This document shows, in pieces, positions 1-12,739 of a DNA stretch of 64,000 nt. Position numbers and translations under genes: made by a program. Every line of letters begins with the position of its first letter. The stretch's first letter is position 1. Source of the stretch: Sphagnum compactum (lineage: Eukaryota; Bryophyta; Sphagnopsida; Sphagnales); contig OZ234496.1 of NCBI GenBank assembly GCA_965153455.1, positions 12,206,304 to 12,270,303 of the forward strand. The letters are read 5' to 3'. The notes under the pieces are model-generated. The model saw nothing but the letters and a program-made list of their open reading frames with translations, searched no databases and was not told the origin of the DNA.

Positions 1-412
1 GTTCAAGACCAGGACTATGAAATCTCCCGTCAGCTGCAACCACAAGAGTGAGTCCGTCCTCCGCACGCTATGAGATCCCTGCAAAGCACACAACAGCAAC
101 AAACTAATCTCTTCTTCTTCTTCTGCGTCTTCTTCGTCTCTACACTAAAGCAAGACGCAAATGCAGAGTCATAAAGACAAAGCGATAGGCGTACAGGAGT
201 ATCGCTGGCGTGCGTTGTTCGAACCCTAACGCTGTCCACCGAATGGAGCCAGTCCTCGACACTAGGCTAATCTCCCACCCGATTTTGGGTTTCTGCCCGT
301 CCTGACCCAAGGTAAAGAAACAGTATGATTTTTGCTTTTTTTGTTGCTTTTAGCGTTTCTTTTGCCCTAAAGTGGAGTTACTAAAAAGAAAGCTGCACAT
401 GAGGAATCAAGA
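1..412. other. Less AT-rich edge segment, possible 5' end of a gene leaving on the left
   Basis: This stretch is clearly less AT-rich than what follows. On the minus strand it carries a TTC/GAA-rich tract and a plausible acceptor (ending TGTGCTTTGCAG, around 80) after a short open frame at 30-239. That is compatible with the 5' exon and first intron of a minus-strand gene whose body lies beyond the left edge. No protein family is recognisable in the 69-codon frame, so no product is claimed. Confidence 0.2.
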
Positions 413-465
413 TGACGAACGATAATGCTTTTGTGAAGTTCCTCCTCCTCCTCCTACTCTTTTTG

Positions 466-985
466 CACTTGTCTTTTGTTTGTGTTTTTGTTTGTTTGTT
501 TTTTTTTTTAATCCTCCGCTTGCCAATTCGTTTCTTTACATATGCACTCTTCCTCATCTATTCTATTGCATCTTGGCATTTTTCTTTTGGACTTGTCTCT
601 ATGTCAACATTTTTCCTCATTTTGTAGCATCTTGGCATTCTTCTTCTTCTTCTTCACTTGTCTCTCCATCAACACTCTTCATCATCTATTCCATCTTAGT
701 CTTGGCATTTTTCTTTTGGACTTGTCTCTATGTCAACATTTTTCCTCATTTGTAGCATCTTGACATTCTTCTTCTTCTTCTTCTTCTTCACTTGTCTCTC
801 CATCAACACTCTTCATCATTTATTCCATCTTAGTCTTGGCATTTTTCTTTTGGACTTGTCTCTATGTCAACATTTTTTCCTCATTTGTAGCATCTTGGCA
901 TCATTCTTCTTCTTCTTCTTCTTCTTCACTTGTCTCACCATCAACACTCTTCATCATCTATTCCATCTTAGCCTTCTTCTTTTCC
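466..985. repeat. Pyrimidine-rich tandem repeat, about 130-bp unit built of two related half-units
   Basis: The phrase TCTTGGCATTTTTCTTTTGG recurs at about 571, 700 and 834, giving periods of 129 and 134 bp. Each unit is a dimer of two similar halves of about 65 bp. One half has CTTTTGGACTTGTCTCTATG, the other has a CTT triplet run followed by CACTTGTCTCTCCATC. The CTT run grows from copy to copy (about 5, 7 and 8 triplets). The overlapping 70-107-codon frames here are by-products of this composition and are not genes. Confidence 0.85.
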
Positions 986-3900
986 ACTTGTTTCTTCTTG
1001 TTCATTTTTTTTGGTTTTTTGTTTTTTGTGCAAGTTTTTTCTTCCTTGGTTAGTTCCATTTTTTTTGCATTTCATTCAAGAGCTCATCTCTTGTGATTCT
1101 TTTGCTTTCTACTACATTCCATTGAGTACAGGACGTGCCAGTGTTTTTCCACATTATGCTACAATTCAGCAAAATTATAATGCATTAATTTTTTTCCGTT
1201 TTTTATATTCCTTTATATATCTACTATAACTACATACAATGTTGATAGCTATTAACTATTATAATAATACTAATGATATAATAGTTAATATTAGCCTAGG
1301 CTACTAACTACAATAATAATGATATTATTTTTATTATTAATTACTGATATTATTAAGTGTTGTTATTATTATTAGTTAATAACCATTATTACTATTATTA
1401 TTATATTATTTAAAATAATTAGTATAAAGCTAGTAAGTAAACTAGGCTAGTATAACATAGGTATTAAACTACAACTAGCTTGGTCATGTTTGCAATTAAA
1501 AAGTTTATCTCATATCTTTTATTTTATATTTTGATTTTGTAAACTATATAAGTTAGCACATTAGAAATATTTTTTTTAAAAGTGTCCTTCAAGGGATGAA
1601 TCAATAAAAGTGGTTCAATGTAAATGTTAAACCCAAATTAAAAATAAGATTATCCTAAATTTACCTCATTAGTTTAGGCCTACCTATTTAGATGCCACGT
1701 TTTCAACGACCTATCGATTTTAAATTGGAAGATCCAGATTTAATCAATTAATTAAAAATATTAAATACCCAAATGAGCTTAAATTGCCACATGTCACCAA
1801 ATTATTGGCCTTCCAAAAATGGAAACATGTTATTAAAAAAAAGTTGTTATTTTACTTGCACATGTAATTGCATTTCCAACTATTTAATAGGAATTCGAAT
1901 GGATGAAAATGTATAATGATACAATATATACATGTTAAGAATAATGTGTGATATGTAAATGCATTTCAGCTACAATTTGTTTTATGCAACTAAAGCAAAA
2001 TTTAATTACATGTGTCAAATGTAATTGGAAATTAATTATAAATGGCACTTGTAGAATTCAATTTTTTTCGACAATAAAAATAAAAGTATGAACAATATTA
2101 TGTTACAAGTGTCTAGATGTGACAATATTTGAAAATATCTTTCAGAATTATATATCCATAATTATAAGATTCCATAGGAAATTATCTAACATGAAACCTT
2201 GAATGGTAAATAAGCATTATGGTTTTATATTAGGTTATAGAAGGAATCCCTTTAATTCAAGAATAAGACATAATCACAAATGGATGGCATTGCAACTCCA
2301 AAATGTACTGATTTTTAATTACAATTCCAATGAGAGAAAGGTTCAAAGAACATGTTTAAACTTTTAAAAAATGCTCACACATTCAAGTCTAACCTTAGTT
2401 TCTAGTTACTATCACCTATTTTTCACATGGTAAAAATGAGGATTTTGTGTTACTTGTGAATATGAGTTTTAATGCCATGTTGGCTTCATATCCTCCATTT
2501 TAGTGCCCTTGGTGTTTTTTTCCACCATTTATTTTTGTAATTTTGATATTTATGTCAACACTCTAATAAATCCCAACTATGCATAAAAAAAAATTGTATT
2601 GTTGGGTCCAAAATTTTTGAGGTGTACCAAAATCTCGTTACAAGCTTTTTTTCTTGTATTTTTACTTTTCTTTTTTTTTCCATGTAAAGACATGTTTATG
2701 AATGATTATGATGGAATTTAGAATTGTAATGGTTTAAAATATGATACTTATAAAATATTTGACACTTTTTTATTAATTAATGTTGATGGGGATTAAAATA
2801 TAGGGAAAAAGGACTACAATAAGGACTAAATCCATTTTATCTTCGATGATACATTTTAAAGGATTTTCACCCTATTTGGCAATCATTAGATTCATATCTT
2901 CACTCCTCTACCCTAATCCTTCACCTTTTACAAAGGATATTTTGCCCAAGCTGAGGAAACTCAAAAGTTGCAATTCCTTAATTCATGTGCAAAGGCAAAA
3001 GAAATTTAGTTCAAACACAATTCAATTTGTGCGCAATGGTGGAATGGGAAATTGTGAAAAATCGTATGTATAAGTTATGATGGAACAATATTTGTCTAAC
3101 ATGGTAGGTTTTTTACACCCTTGCGAATGATAATGTTTCTCATGCCAAATGTTTTTTGAATCTTTTGAAAAGGGACTCAAATATATAATTTGATAAATGC
3201 AATATTATTTTTATTCAAAAATAAAAGTTTTATACCAAATGGGGAGCTTTTTAATGTGCTTTACCTTTTGTGTACACATATACTTGTAAATGAATTTAAG
3301 TCATAACCATGGTTTGTAATGATGGGTCCATTTATCAATTTCCAAAATTGATAAATCTCATAAGTAATTCAAAATAAGGGTATCCCAAACCACTTCACAA
3401 TGGCACGAAAGTTTGGTGAACTTTTAAGAACACCATAATAAAAGGAAAATGGCGAATGTCCAATATGACATGAATTTAGTGAAAATTTTAAAACTTTGCT
3501 CACCAACATTATATATAAAAACTATTAGTTTTTTTTTTAGAAAGTTCATTTTTAAACCTCAAACATAGGCGTCCAACAATGTCATGTATTTTTGTCACCA
3601 TCAAAATACAATGTCATAAAAGGTACAATATTAAGGACTTCTATTGTGTCATTTTTGGTCCACCATAGCTTGTAAATACCCAAAAGAACATATTGGATGA
3701 AGGTGTTGAAGGGAAAAAAAGTAGGCAACAATAGAGTTTGTACTAGTGTTGGTCAATTATATTTGATTTTTTCTTAATTGTTGGATAGGTTATGATTATG
3801 ATTATTATTTTGGGGTGTTAATTAGGTTATCAAAACCAATATTAAAAAACTTGGATTTCATGTAGGTTATCAATATTTTTGGGTAATAACCATTGGTTAT

Positions 3901-6900
3901 ACACAAAGGTTATCACATAACCATGTGATAAATTTTGATTATCCTTCTAATTATAAAGTTTTATTTAGGTTTTTATTTTATTTATTTTAATGTATCATAC
4001 ATGTTTAGCATTTTAGGATTGATAGCCTATTTGGATGATAACTAGGTCATTTAAGTAAGTTACTAAAATTTGAAATTTCAATATTAAGTAGTTAGGTTGT
4101 TAATGAACTATCAAAAAATCAATAATTAGTCAATAGGTTATCAATACGCTAGTTGATAATGAGGTCAAAACTTAATAAACAACTAACATTAGTTTGTACA
4201 TGAATGTGTAAAAAAGAAATTGATGATCATTTGTTGCATCACATACAATAACAACACAAACACAAAAATATTGAACATCATTTAGAACCTTTTAAAGGAG
4301 TCTTTGAATTCAAGATGATGAAACTTGGGAATTCAACACTTGGATGGGACAATAAATGAAAAAAAATTGGAATAGTTGGGAAAGGACAAGGGGCATGAAA
4401 CAATAAAGATTGCATGGAAGGTAACAAGGAAATGATTGTGCAAAGTGGAAATATGGAAGTGCAAGAAAGTTACACAAATTTGAAAAAAAGAACTTGACTA
4501 AAGCATATGTTTTAAAAGATTCACTAATTAACCACAATTTATGACAAGATTTCATTTTATTTCATTGGGTGAACTGAATGGTAAACTTAAACAAATTCTT
4601 TTTTATTGCCATTTTCAAGAAGTGAATGGGGAGCTAATGGGGCACCCTTGAGTCAAATAAATTAATAAACCAATTCAAAAGTTGAAAATATATTTTCCTA
4701 TTTATCAACTAGGAAGAAGTTAAACTTTATTTGCTAATTTGAATATGGGGATTTGGAAGTTCCTAAATTAAACCCAACAAATTCGATGATGTTGTTCATG
4801 ATTGATGTCTTTTTCTCTCTATTTTCTACCTAGTGACGGATTTGTTTTCTTTGAAAAATACCCAATAACATGGTATGATCATTTTTCTTTCCTATGACCA
4901 TTTTGGTTTGTGCCCTTGACATGAAAAAATTTGATAATTCTCAAATTTTCAAAAATATTTCTCCTAAATGGGGAAGGTTTCAAGAGCATTAAAATTGGTG
5001 GACTCGTTTTTTCTTTAGAAAGTAATAATAGCACAATATGTTCAAATTTTTTTGTGTCCTTGAAGTGAATTTGATAGTGACCTCTCATATGAAAGAAACA
5101 TTACAAAGTTTTTATTTCAATTTTAAATTAGTATATTAACACCCATCAAGATGCCAAATTTTTCATTACATAAGGTTTAGAGCTTATTGCACAAGTAGGT
5201 AAAGTTTTACCCAATCCATTTTTTAATTTGCTTTAGCTATTGCAACTTGCAATTTTGGGGAAATTAATCCTTCAATAAAATTCCCTTGATGAGCCTTGAC
5301 CTACCTCAATCCATAGAAAGATCAAAAAATATGATGGTTAGTCATAGAAAGGGTGGGAGGACAACATGAGCTTCCAAACTAATATGTATACACATAATAA
5401 ATGAAGAAAAAATGTGGATTAAAAACCAAAGCACTATTGAAGTTTGATTTGCAATTGGGTTTTTGTAAGCCCCATCTTCCCTTGAACAAAAAAAGGTTAA
5501 ATGTCATTCAGTAGTTTCTACCACTATCTTTTACATAAATGTGTGTGCATGCATGTGTGAGTGTGTCCAATTGTAAAAGAATTGTCATTCTCAAGTGACG
5601 GTTTGCATTGTTAGAAGATGGGTTTGCACTAATGTTGGTTTGATATATGGGCCTAAACAATATGGTATATAATTAAAATTTGCATAAGTATAAAAGGGTG
5701 TAGTCAAAATCAAATGAACTAAAAAGCACGTTGAACAATCATCAAAACTCTATAAAAATTATAATTTTGTTAGATTTTTTTTGTGGTGCCACTTTGATGT
5801 CATGTTAATCATGGAATGTAATGCTAAATGACTAATATGAATGTTGAAGAATTCAAAACAAAAATTTAAAAAATATTATTTTGCGTTTTGGTGCTAATAA
5901 AAGACCTTTGAATTTGAACAACAATAGTCAATTTTGCAAATCACTAAGCTAAAAACTCTCTTTATAAAATAATTTTGATGAGAAAAAAATTTAGATGATG
6001 TTAATTGATTATCCACATTCAAAAAGCACTCACAATTTGAAATTTTAAAATTTTAAAATAGAAAATCTATTAATGTCTTTTTTAAAAATTCAAGATTATT
6101 TTACCACATGTAAATGGGGTGTAATGTTCATGACATCTAAAACAAAGTTGTATTTTATGAAACAATTAGCATATTTTCATACAATTTGAAATTAAGATAA
6201 TTTTTCAAAACAAAATGTAGAATTTGGTAGATCATGTACACTTTTTAAAAATTCTTAGTAATTCATGAAAAGTTAATACAAAAAATGTGATGTATTGAAA
6301 AAATTATATGTATTTTTAGTAACATATTGCAAAAAATTTCATCCCAAAATTTTTTTCTATGAGAAAATGAAAATGACCACAAAAAGGACTGCAATCCTTG
6401 GGTCCTTCGTCACCGTTGACTCATTTGATTGTGATCACGCCCAAAAGGACTTGAGGCAATATTGCCTAGTACCAATGCCAATTTGATCTAGACATGAGGT
6501 AATATAAATATCAAACTTGTATTAATTTAATACCAATTAATTCAATATTATGTATATATAACTATATACCTACCTAGTACCAAGTTCCAACTAAAAATCA
6601 GTCTAAGATGCATAAATAGTTGGTATGAAAGTTTTGAAATAAAGTTAGATCTAAAACCAAGTCAATACAATTTTTTTTTAAAGTATTAAGCTAATATGTT
6701 CAATACCTATTAACCAACACTTTTTTTTTTAAGTCTCATTTTTGGTTGTGCAAATAACCATGTGTTAGGTCACCACTTTTTATTTCACTTGAAATTTTTT
6801 TAATAGTTTCAAACTATGTTTTGAATCACCAAAAGTGATTTGAAAACACATAGTTTGGGATTATATTTCAATCACAAAATATCCGAAACCTAGTTCACAC

Positions 6901-7929
6901 TTGAATCAATTTCAAGTTAAAACATGTTTAATTGCACTAATCCAACTTAAATTTAACATAATTATGATTGAATTAAAAAATTTAACTAACATTCCTAATA
7001 CAAGATTCTTCCCCATTTATTAGCAATGACCTAAAAAAATATTATAGAGTCCACAATATCCTCTTATCATCATTCATAATGTAATCTAATATATTAATTT
7101 GGTCTTTCATTCCATAAACTAAGGTTGAAGTGGAGATAGTCAAAGGGGCCAACAAGCATGAGGACATGACCTTTGCCTTTAGGTTATTTTTCCACATCTT
7201 TAATTGGGAAAAAGATGACAAGATTATTTGCCCAATGTATGGATAGTGACTTCATCGCAAATATCAAAAGGAATTCTATCATTATTAAGACGTAACAAAA
7301 ATTTCTTTGAAGCTTCAATAACAAAACCAAGGGTATTTGAATTATTGGAAAAAGATCAATCTAATCATTTTTTTTGTATTTTAGAAGACCTTTGACCAAA
7401 ACTCACATTCACTGACTTTCAATAGTAGCCTTGAAAATTACCACCTCAACAACATCAAGGTCGAATTGGTTTCACATGATGTCCTAGGGTCTAAAGTCTT
7501 TTTAATAAACATCCCATATATGTTTACTATTCGTGCATACCTTTAGCAAATAAAACGAGACTCTTTTATGGACCATTCAAATAACCCACATTTAAAATGT
7601 GGTGTTTACCATATGTTTTGGAGAAGGATTAAGCAATAGGAGTTTGGTAAATTCCAAATGCCTAGTAGCATCGAAAGGCCTTCTTTGCCATCCATTGGCA
7701 CACAAACATCCCCAAGGAAGTCATTCCCATTTTGGTAATTCCAAACAAAGTGCAAAAAAATATAGGTTACAATTTATTGAAAAATAATAACTTATAAAAC
7801 TATAAATATAGTGCCTAGAATTCATTATGAAAATATACTTAGAATATATCTAAAATATTTAAAATTATACCTAGAATATTTCATTAATCATAACATATTT
7901 TTAAAATTTTGTTTTATTTTAAGTGCTTC
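986..7929. other. Long AT-rich intergenic block, no gene recognised
   Basis: Very AT-rich DNA with frequent homopolymer runs and no frame longer than about 80 codons that resembles a protein. The 1240-1525 part resembles the interior of the CACTA element described below. Between about 7100 and 7900, minus-strand phrases may be further decayed sequence of the LINE that starts at 7930, but I could not recognise specific motifs. The small frames at 2846, 4310, 4879, 6295 and 7599 show no domain or codon pattern that I would call real. Confidence 0.6.
1240..1525. repeat. Fragment related to the CACTA element interior
   Basis: This AT-rich piece has TTAGCCTAGGCTACTAACTA followed by ATTATTATT runs, closely paralleling 16570-17110 inside the CACTA element. 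It ends with TTGCAATTAAAAAGTTTATC, which parallels GCAACTAAAAAGTTTATC at about 18165 in the CACTA foldback. The same two motifs occur in the same order at both loci, so it looks like a partial, decayed copy of that family. No termini were found. Confidence 0.45.
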
Positions 7930-8385
7930 CTAAAATATACAAAGAACAACTTCCGTGAATGAAGTACATTTAAGTCCATTGAAGATGATCTCTCTACTAA
8001 CATTGTCAATATGATAGGCTTTAACATGATTAATTTGAAGGTTCAAAATAGATCCAAAGTCATGAAGGATGGTGACCACGTGTTATTGACAATATTCTCC
8101 TCAATTAACATTATTATTTGAAGGTGTTATTAACATATTAGGAGATGAAATGTCGTTTTTCCTTCCTTGGTCTTGAGAAGGTCCTCATTATTTCCTTGTG
8201 TTCAACTATTTGATTCATCATAACATTTAGCATTTTAGCAACAAAAGTGAATAGACAAGGAGTTAAGGGGCAGGCATACCTTACCTTGTGTTGGACTTGG
8301 AAATAAGGTGATGGGGATCCATTAACATGAAGAGACGATTCTACATTTACAAAAAAAATGCAAACATTATTACAAAACCATGTTT
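7930..8385 (-). mobile_element. LINE relic, C-terminal half of the reverse-transcriptase palm
   Basis: On the minus strand, one mostly open frame from about 8385 to 8150 reads through NGSPSPYFQV, then CPLTPCLFTFVAKMLNVMM, which corresponds to RT motif B (usually GCPLAPYLF in LINEs). It is followed by ISxYVNNTFK, where active elements carry the catalytic YADD, so both catalytic aspartates are lost. Further on, HDFGSILNLQINHVKAY matches the post-catalytic stretch of LINE RTs in another frame. The N-terminal half of the same domain lies at 11061-11420, so this is one element split by an insert. Dead copy. Confidence 0.75.
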
Positions 8386-8891
8386 TTTATGCCTTTAATA
8401 TTGTGACTACAATGATTGACATGATTAAGTTGATTTATTTTAAATGATTGAAGGGGTAATTTTTGTCCATTTTGTGCATTCCAAGAAGTAGGCATGTTTT
8501 ATTTGACTAAATTAATAAGAAAATAAATCAAATCAAATAATATCAATTATAAGGTTTAAGGTTAATCATTTGAAATTATAATGTGTGAAATTCAAAACAC
8601 TAGAAGAAATCATGGATTTTTTATTGAGAATTTTGGTAAAAAACTCCCCCTATAAATTTTTTGCCCCCATATTCAACTTGACCAAAGTGCTATTTTGGAC
8701 AAGTCGATTTGGACCCAACCATTTTGATTAGGTTTTGGAAAAATACCAAGGGATATTGGGCAATATCAAAAAATGTAAAGGGTAGCACGAGAAAAAAACA
8801 TGGAGACATTGGGTTTGTTTGATTGGGTTTTTTTTTACTAGGTTTTTTTTTACTGAACCACTGTGATAATAATATAATTTGGGTAACAACC

Positions 8892-8911
8892 ATATATATA
8901 TATATATATAA
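8892..8911. repeat. (TA)n microsatellite
   Basis: An uninterrupted TA dinucleotide run of about 10 units. Confidence 0.9.
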
Positions 8912-8984
8912 TTTGAGTTATTTTATTTAGAATAAATATGAAAATAAATTAATTAATTACCCTACTTACCTAATTAATAAACCT

Positions 8985-10200
8985 AACAATTAATTATTTA
9001 CTTACTCACCAACCTTATATCCTAGGCTTAGGTTAAGCCATCAAACTTAGCCACCTAAGTTAAACCAAGCCACTTAAGCTATGCCAAGCCTCCTAGGCTA
9101 TGTAAGTAGATTAGGCTAGGTGGTTTAGTAGGTTTTATAATTTAGGCTACCTAATTAGGTCACCTAAGTAGCCAAGGTAGCCTAGGTTGCAAATGTGGGG
9201 ACTTGAATTCCTCACCTCCACATTGAGGAGTCAAGTTTTCAACCATTGCACCACCACCCCATAAGGTGATACTTTTGAACAACATATTTGTAATGAACAT
9301 GACTTTGGACCAACATATTATACTTAATGAATTTGAATTTTTTTACATTATTTGCATAAATAGGTAGGTTATAGGTAGGTTAACCTATGAAGGTAGGAGG
9401 TACCTATTAATAAATGCATGTACCTAGGTAACATGTAAGTTATAGTCTACTAGGCCTTATAGGTACCTATTAGGTTTATGTTTATACCTACCTAGTAAGC
9501 TCCTTATGCCTATATTATTTAATAAGTTATGTAAGTACCTACTAGCCTATAAATAGACTTAACCTAGGCATATTAGGTAAGTAGCCTAGCCTATTAGATA
9601 GGTCTAGGCTTAAGCTACCTACCTAATAGGTGAAGTTACCTACCTAGTAGGCCTAGGTTAGGTTATCTACTTTGTAAGCTTAGGTGGCTTAAGTTAACCT
9701 ACATACCTAATAGGCCTAAGTGGCTTAGATTGGGCTACCTATTTAATAGGCTTAAGTGGTTTATGTTACGTAGTTACTAAATAAACCTTAGCTTAAGTTA
9801 AGCTACATACCTAATAGTTAGGCCTAGGTGGTTTAGGTTATTAACCTGGTTACTAGGATAGGCTACCTACCTATTAGGCTAGGTGGTTTATGTTATTTAA
9901 TTAATAGGCCTAAACTATGTGCCTATAATAAGCTCAAGTTAATAAGATACTTACATGGTTAATATGTTTACCTAGTAAACTTAACATATTTACTTTGAAA
10001 ACTTACACTATTTAGTGGGTTACTTAATAATCCTAGGCTACATTCTAGGTAACCTACTAAATAGGTCTAGGCTAGGTTATTTAACTAGGCTACTAACTAG
10101 GTTATTACATAACAAATAACCTATTAATTATGTTAGGCTAGATTGGTAGTCTAAGCATAGCCTAACCTACTAATTATGTTAGGTTAGGTAGGTAGTATAG
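8985..10200. repeat. Degenerate TAGG/CCTA-rich low-complexity tract
   Basis: About 1.2 kb is built almost entirely from short words such as CCTAGG, TAGGTTA, AGGTAGGT, TTAGGCCTA and CTACCTA. Many are self-complementary (CCTAGG, TAGGCCTA). There is no fixed period. The same vocabulary reappears at 18330-18500 inside the CACTA element and at 49840-49975. Confidence 0.75.
9190..9260 (-). repeat. tRNA-like SINE head
   Basis: On the minus strand TGGTGCAATGGTTGA resembles a tRNA box A (TRGYNNARYGG). It is followed, at tRNA-like spacing, by GGAATTCAAGTCCCC, which resembles a box B (GGTTCRANYCC). No intact cloverleaf or CCA-compatible acceptor stem is evident. This is best read as a SINE promoter or decayed tRNA sequence, not a working tRNA. 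Confidence 0.5.
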
Positions 10201-10576
10201 GCTTAACAAGTAAGCGAAGTCATTAAATGAGTATGGTTCATTTGACTAAGGGCTAAATTAGGATGGTCAATTTGAGTAAACCCTATCCATTCAATATGGC
10301 CAATTTGACTAAACCATGGCCATTTTAATGGACATTTGTCCATTGTGATTAGATCTTCGGCTTGACACTTGGTCAAAAAGGCCATTTTAGTCAAATATAC
10401 TAGTCAAATGTAACATGTGTTTTTTATGCCCCAAACTTTTAATCAAAATGGACATACCCTTTGGTCAATGTGAACACTTCGATCAATTTAACCTTCTAAA
10501 AAGCCGTGATTTTTTGTGGTGAAATGAATGCGTGTTTATATATTTTTTGCTATGACATTATTTGTCATCATGTGAA

Positions 10577-10648
10577 GTGATGGTTGAATGATTAATGTCT
10601 TGGCTAATCACCATGGAGGTTAAAGGTTTAATTCCCTTTTGTGACAGC
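10577..10648 (+). repeat. tRNA-like SINE head, more decayed
   Basis: On the plus strand TGATGGTTGAATGATTAATG (box A-like, reminiscent of the D-arm of class II tRNAs) is followed by GGTTTAATTCCC (box B-like). The segment CATGGAGGTTAAAGGTTTAA parallels TGTGGAGGTGAGGAATTCAA of the opposite-strand copy at 9190-9260, so the two probably belong to one tRNA-derived family. Confidence 0.4.
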
Positions 10649-11060
10649 TTTGTTCATGCCATAAGGTTTACAAGTGGTGAGGCCTAAAAATAGCCCGCAC
10701 ACATAAACGAGGCCCATATGTGGCCTACATGCCTACAAGGTCTACATCCCTAGGTTAGAAAGGCTTACATACATGTCTAGGGGGCTTACATCCCTAGGAT
10801 ATTATATTAATAAATAACTATAATCAAGATTATCTAATTTATACTATATATGAGTTATCATCAACTAACAATTACTATTTTCAGTCAAATTAAACAAGTC
10901 ACATCATTTGGTAATTGTTATTTTTAGTCAAAACAAATATGCCACCTAGATGTTATTAGTCATTCCATCATTGTCCAAAATGACAAAATGATAAGCAATT
11001 AATTGATGTTTGATTTGCTTGTCATACATGATTAGTACATTTTGATTGTATTGTCATCAA

Positions 11061-12567
11061 GTGTTTAAGTATTCAAAATGACTAAAACTTGATCATAAAA
11101 GACAAGATTTGTAGTAATGGAATCATGTCAACAAACTTTGGTGCCATTCCAAAGCTTTCCAAGACATCAAATAGGAAAGACCAATAGACTATATCATGTG
11201 CCTTAAGAAAATCTAGCTTAAAAAATGTCACATCATCTTTCAAACATTTAGCTTATTGGAGTGTTTTATGCAAAAGAAAGACATTTTAAAAATATGGCGT
11301 AAAGGGAGGAAAATGATTTGATTTGGATCTATGACCTTTGTCAAAGTTTGTTCAAATTTAATATATGTAAAACCTTAGCATAAATTTTATATGCAACCTT
11401 CAAACAACTAATGGGCCTCTAGTTGAAGAAAGTTTTTCTAGGATCCATGATTTGTGAATGAATGTGATAATTCTCAACTGAAGAGGTTATCATCTTCCAA
11501 TAATCTTCACCAATTAAACCCCAAAGTGAAAAAATTAACTCCCACTCCATAAGGGTGGGGACACTTTCTAGTGGCCATACTTCTAGCTACATGTTCTAAC
11601 TTGTTTTTAGTTATTGGTGCTATTAACTTTTCATCCATGTGGATGTGGTGAACTTCTCTGGGATTGATTTCTTAATGATTTGATCTACTTTAAAATTGTT
11701 TATGCTTTGTACAAGTCTGCATAATACTCATGGCAAATCTATTTTACTTCTTATATGTTTTTTGTAAATGAGCCATCCTTTTTCAACTTTGTAATTATCA
11801 AGGACTTGAATTTCTTTTGCACTTTAGCAAAAAAATCTTTAGACATGGAGTCACTTTTATGTCACCATTTTATTCCAGTTTTAATATGTTGGCTTTCAAA
11901 TATTCTATTTTCATGGGTCTGTAAAAAAGATTAGATAACTCATTGATTTAGGATTATGTCAAAGAATCAAAAGAATTATTGTGAAGTTGGACATTTATTT
12001 TTTCTAGCCTTCATTTCAATTGAACTTCCTTTGCCTTGAACATAGATACCTCCTTTTTTATAAAATGCATAGTACATAAAACTTTGATGATTTTGTGCAT
12101 TGTGTAAAAAACCCAAGTCACCAAGTTCCAATTGATATTTAGATCCTCATATTTTTGTTATTGGTTTGATTTAGTCAACTCAAATTCATTTTCCAAATAG
12201 TTCAACTTCTCCAATGCATTTGAACAAATTTCAATGATGCCTAAGATTAGGCTTTGCTCAAACCTTGAATCATATCTGTGGATTTTGTATTCCAATTTAA
12301 GAATGTTAGATAAAAATTGTTACTCTATTAGCTCCATAAAGAACATTGTCATTATCGTATCTTATAGAAGCTTCCTTAATCTAGCTTAAAGTTTTTGGCC
12401 AAAGTTTGAATTGTAATTATTTAGTCAATTTGCCTCTAAGCTTATGTTCTTAAATAAAAATAAAATCAACTACTAGATTACATTGCTTCAAATAATTCTT
12501 GATTGCAACTACAACATTAGAGTCATTGAGACCTTGAACATTATAAGCTAGGATTTTAAATTTCATG
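11061..12567 (-). mobile_element. LINE relic, endonuclease plus N-terminal half of reverse transcriptase
   Basis: Reading the minus strand downward from an ATG at 12567, the first 50 codons read KILAYNVQGLND, then AIKNYLKQC, then EHKLRGK after one stop. This is the conserved start of the APE-type endonuclease of LINE ORF2 (usual form WNVRGLN...QEHKL). Linker phrases follow, e.g. HEYYADLYK near 11740. The RT start follows: RPISCLKVAYKIYAKVL near 11400 and KLDFLKAHDIVYWSFLFDV near 11200, the latter being RT motif A with the key aspartate. Stops and frameshifts are scattered throughout. The element continues at 8385 beyond the insert. ORF1 should lie upstream, at coordinates above 12567, and is cut by the CACTA element. 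Confidence 0.75.
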
Positions 12568-12739
12568 TGTTAACTATTTGAGAAGTGAGACACCTAAAGA
12601 TCTATCCTTGTAGGATAATTCACCTTGGTGTTTTTTTATGAATAAAAAAGACCCATGCCTAATTTTAAAATGTTTTCCTTGATGGTATGAACACATTGAT
12701 TCACTAGTAGAAATTGGCCAAAATGTAACCAATCTCTTT

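Larger units (their letters stand above)
8386..11060. other. About 2.7 kb insert splitting the LINE reverse transcriptase
   Basis: This AT-rich block separates two halves of one RT domain: the first half stops near 11060 and the second resumes near 8385. It holds a (TA)n run, a long TAGG/CCTA-rich tract, two tRNA-like segments on opposite strands, and a short stretch (10210-10420) with repeated phrases like CAATTTGACTAAACC. I found no terminal repeats or target duplication at the edges, so the type of insertion is unknown. The 63-codon minus frame at 10203-10394 is an artefact of the repeated phrases. Confidence 0.5.

Noticed and set aside
30-239. 69-codon minus frame at the left edge
   Set aside because: Contains a CTT/GAA-rich tract and a likely splice acceptor, and no domain. 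Kept only as a hint of a gene end.
412-1229. Chain of phenylalanine/leucine/serine-rich plus frames resembling membrane proteins
   Set aside because: They arise from the pyrimidine tandem repeat. Hydrophobicity is a by-product of TTT/CTT codons.
8598-8615. CACTAGAAGAAATCATGG as an end of the LINE insert
   Set aside because: No inverted partner near 11060 and no target duplication.
9190-10648. Functional tRNA genes
   Set aside because: Box A and B words are present, but no paired acceptor stem or complete cloverleaf could be drawn.
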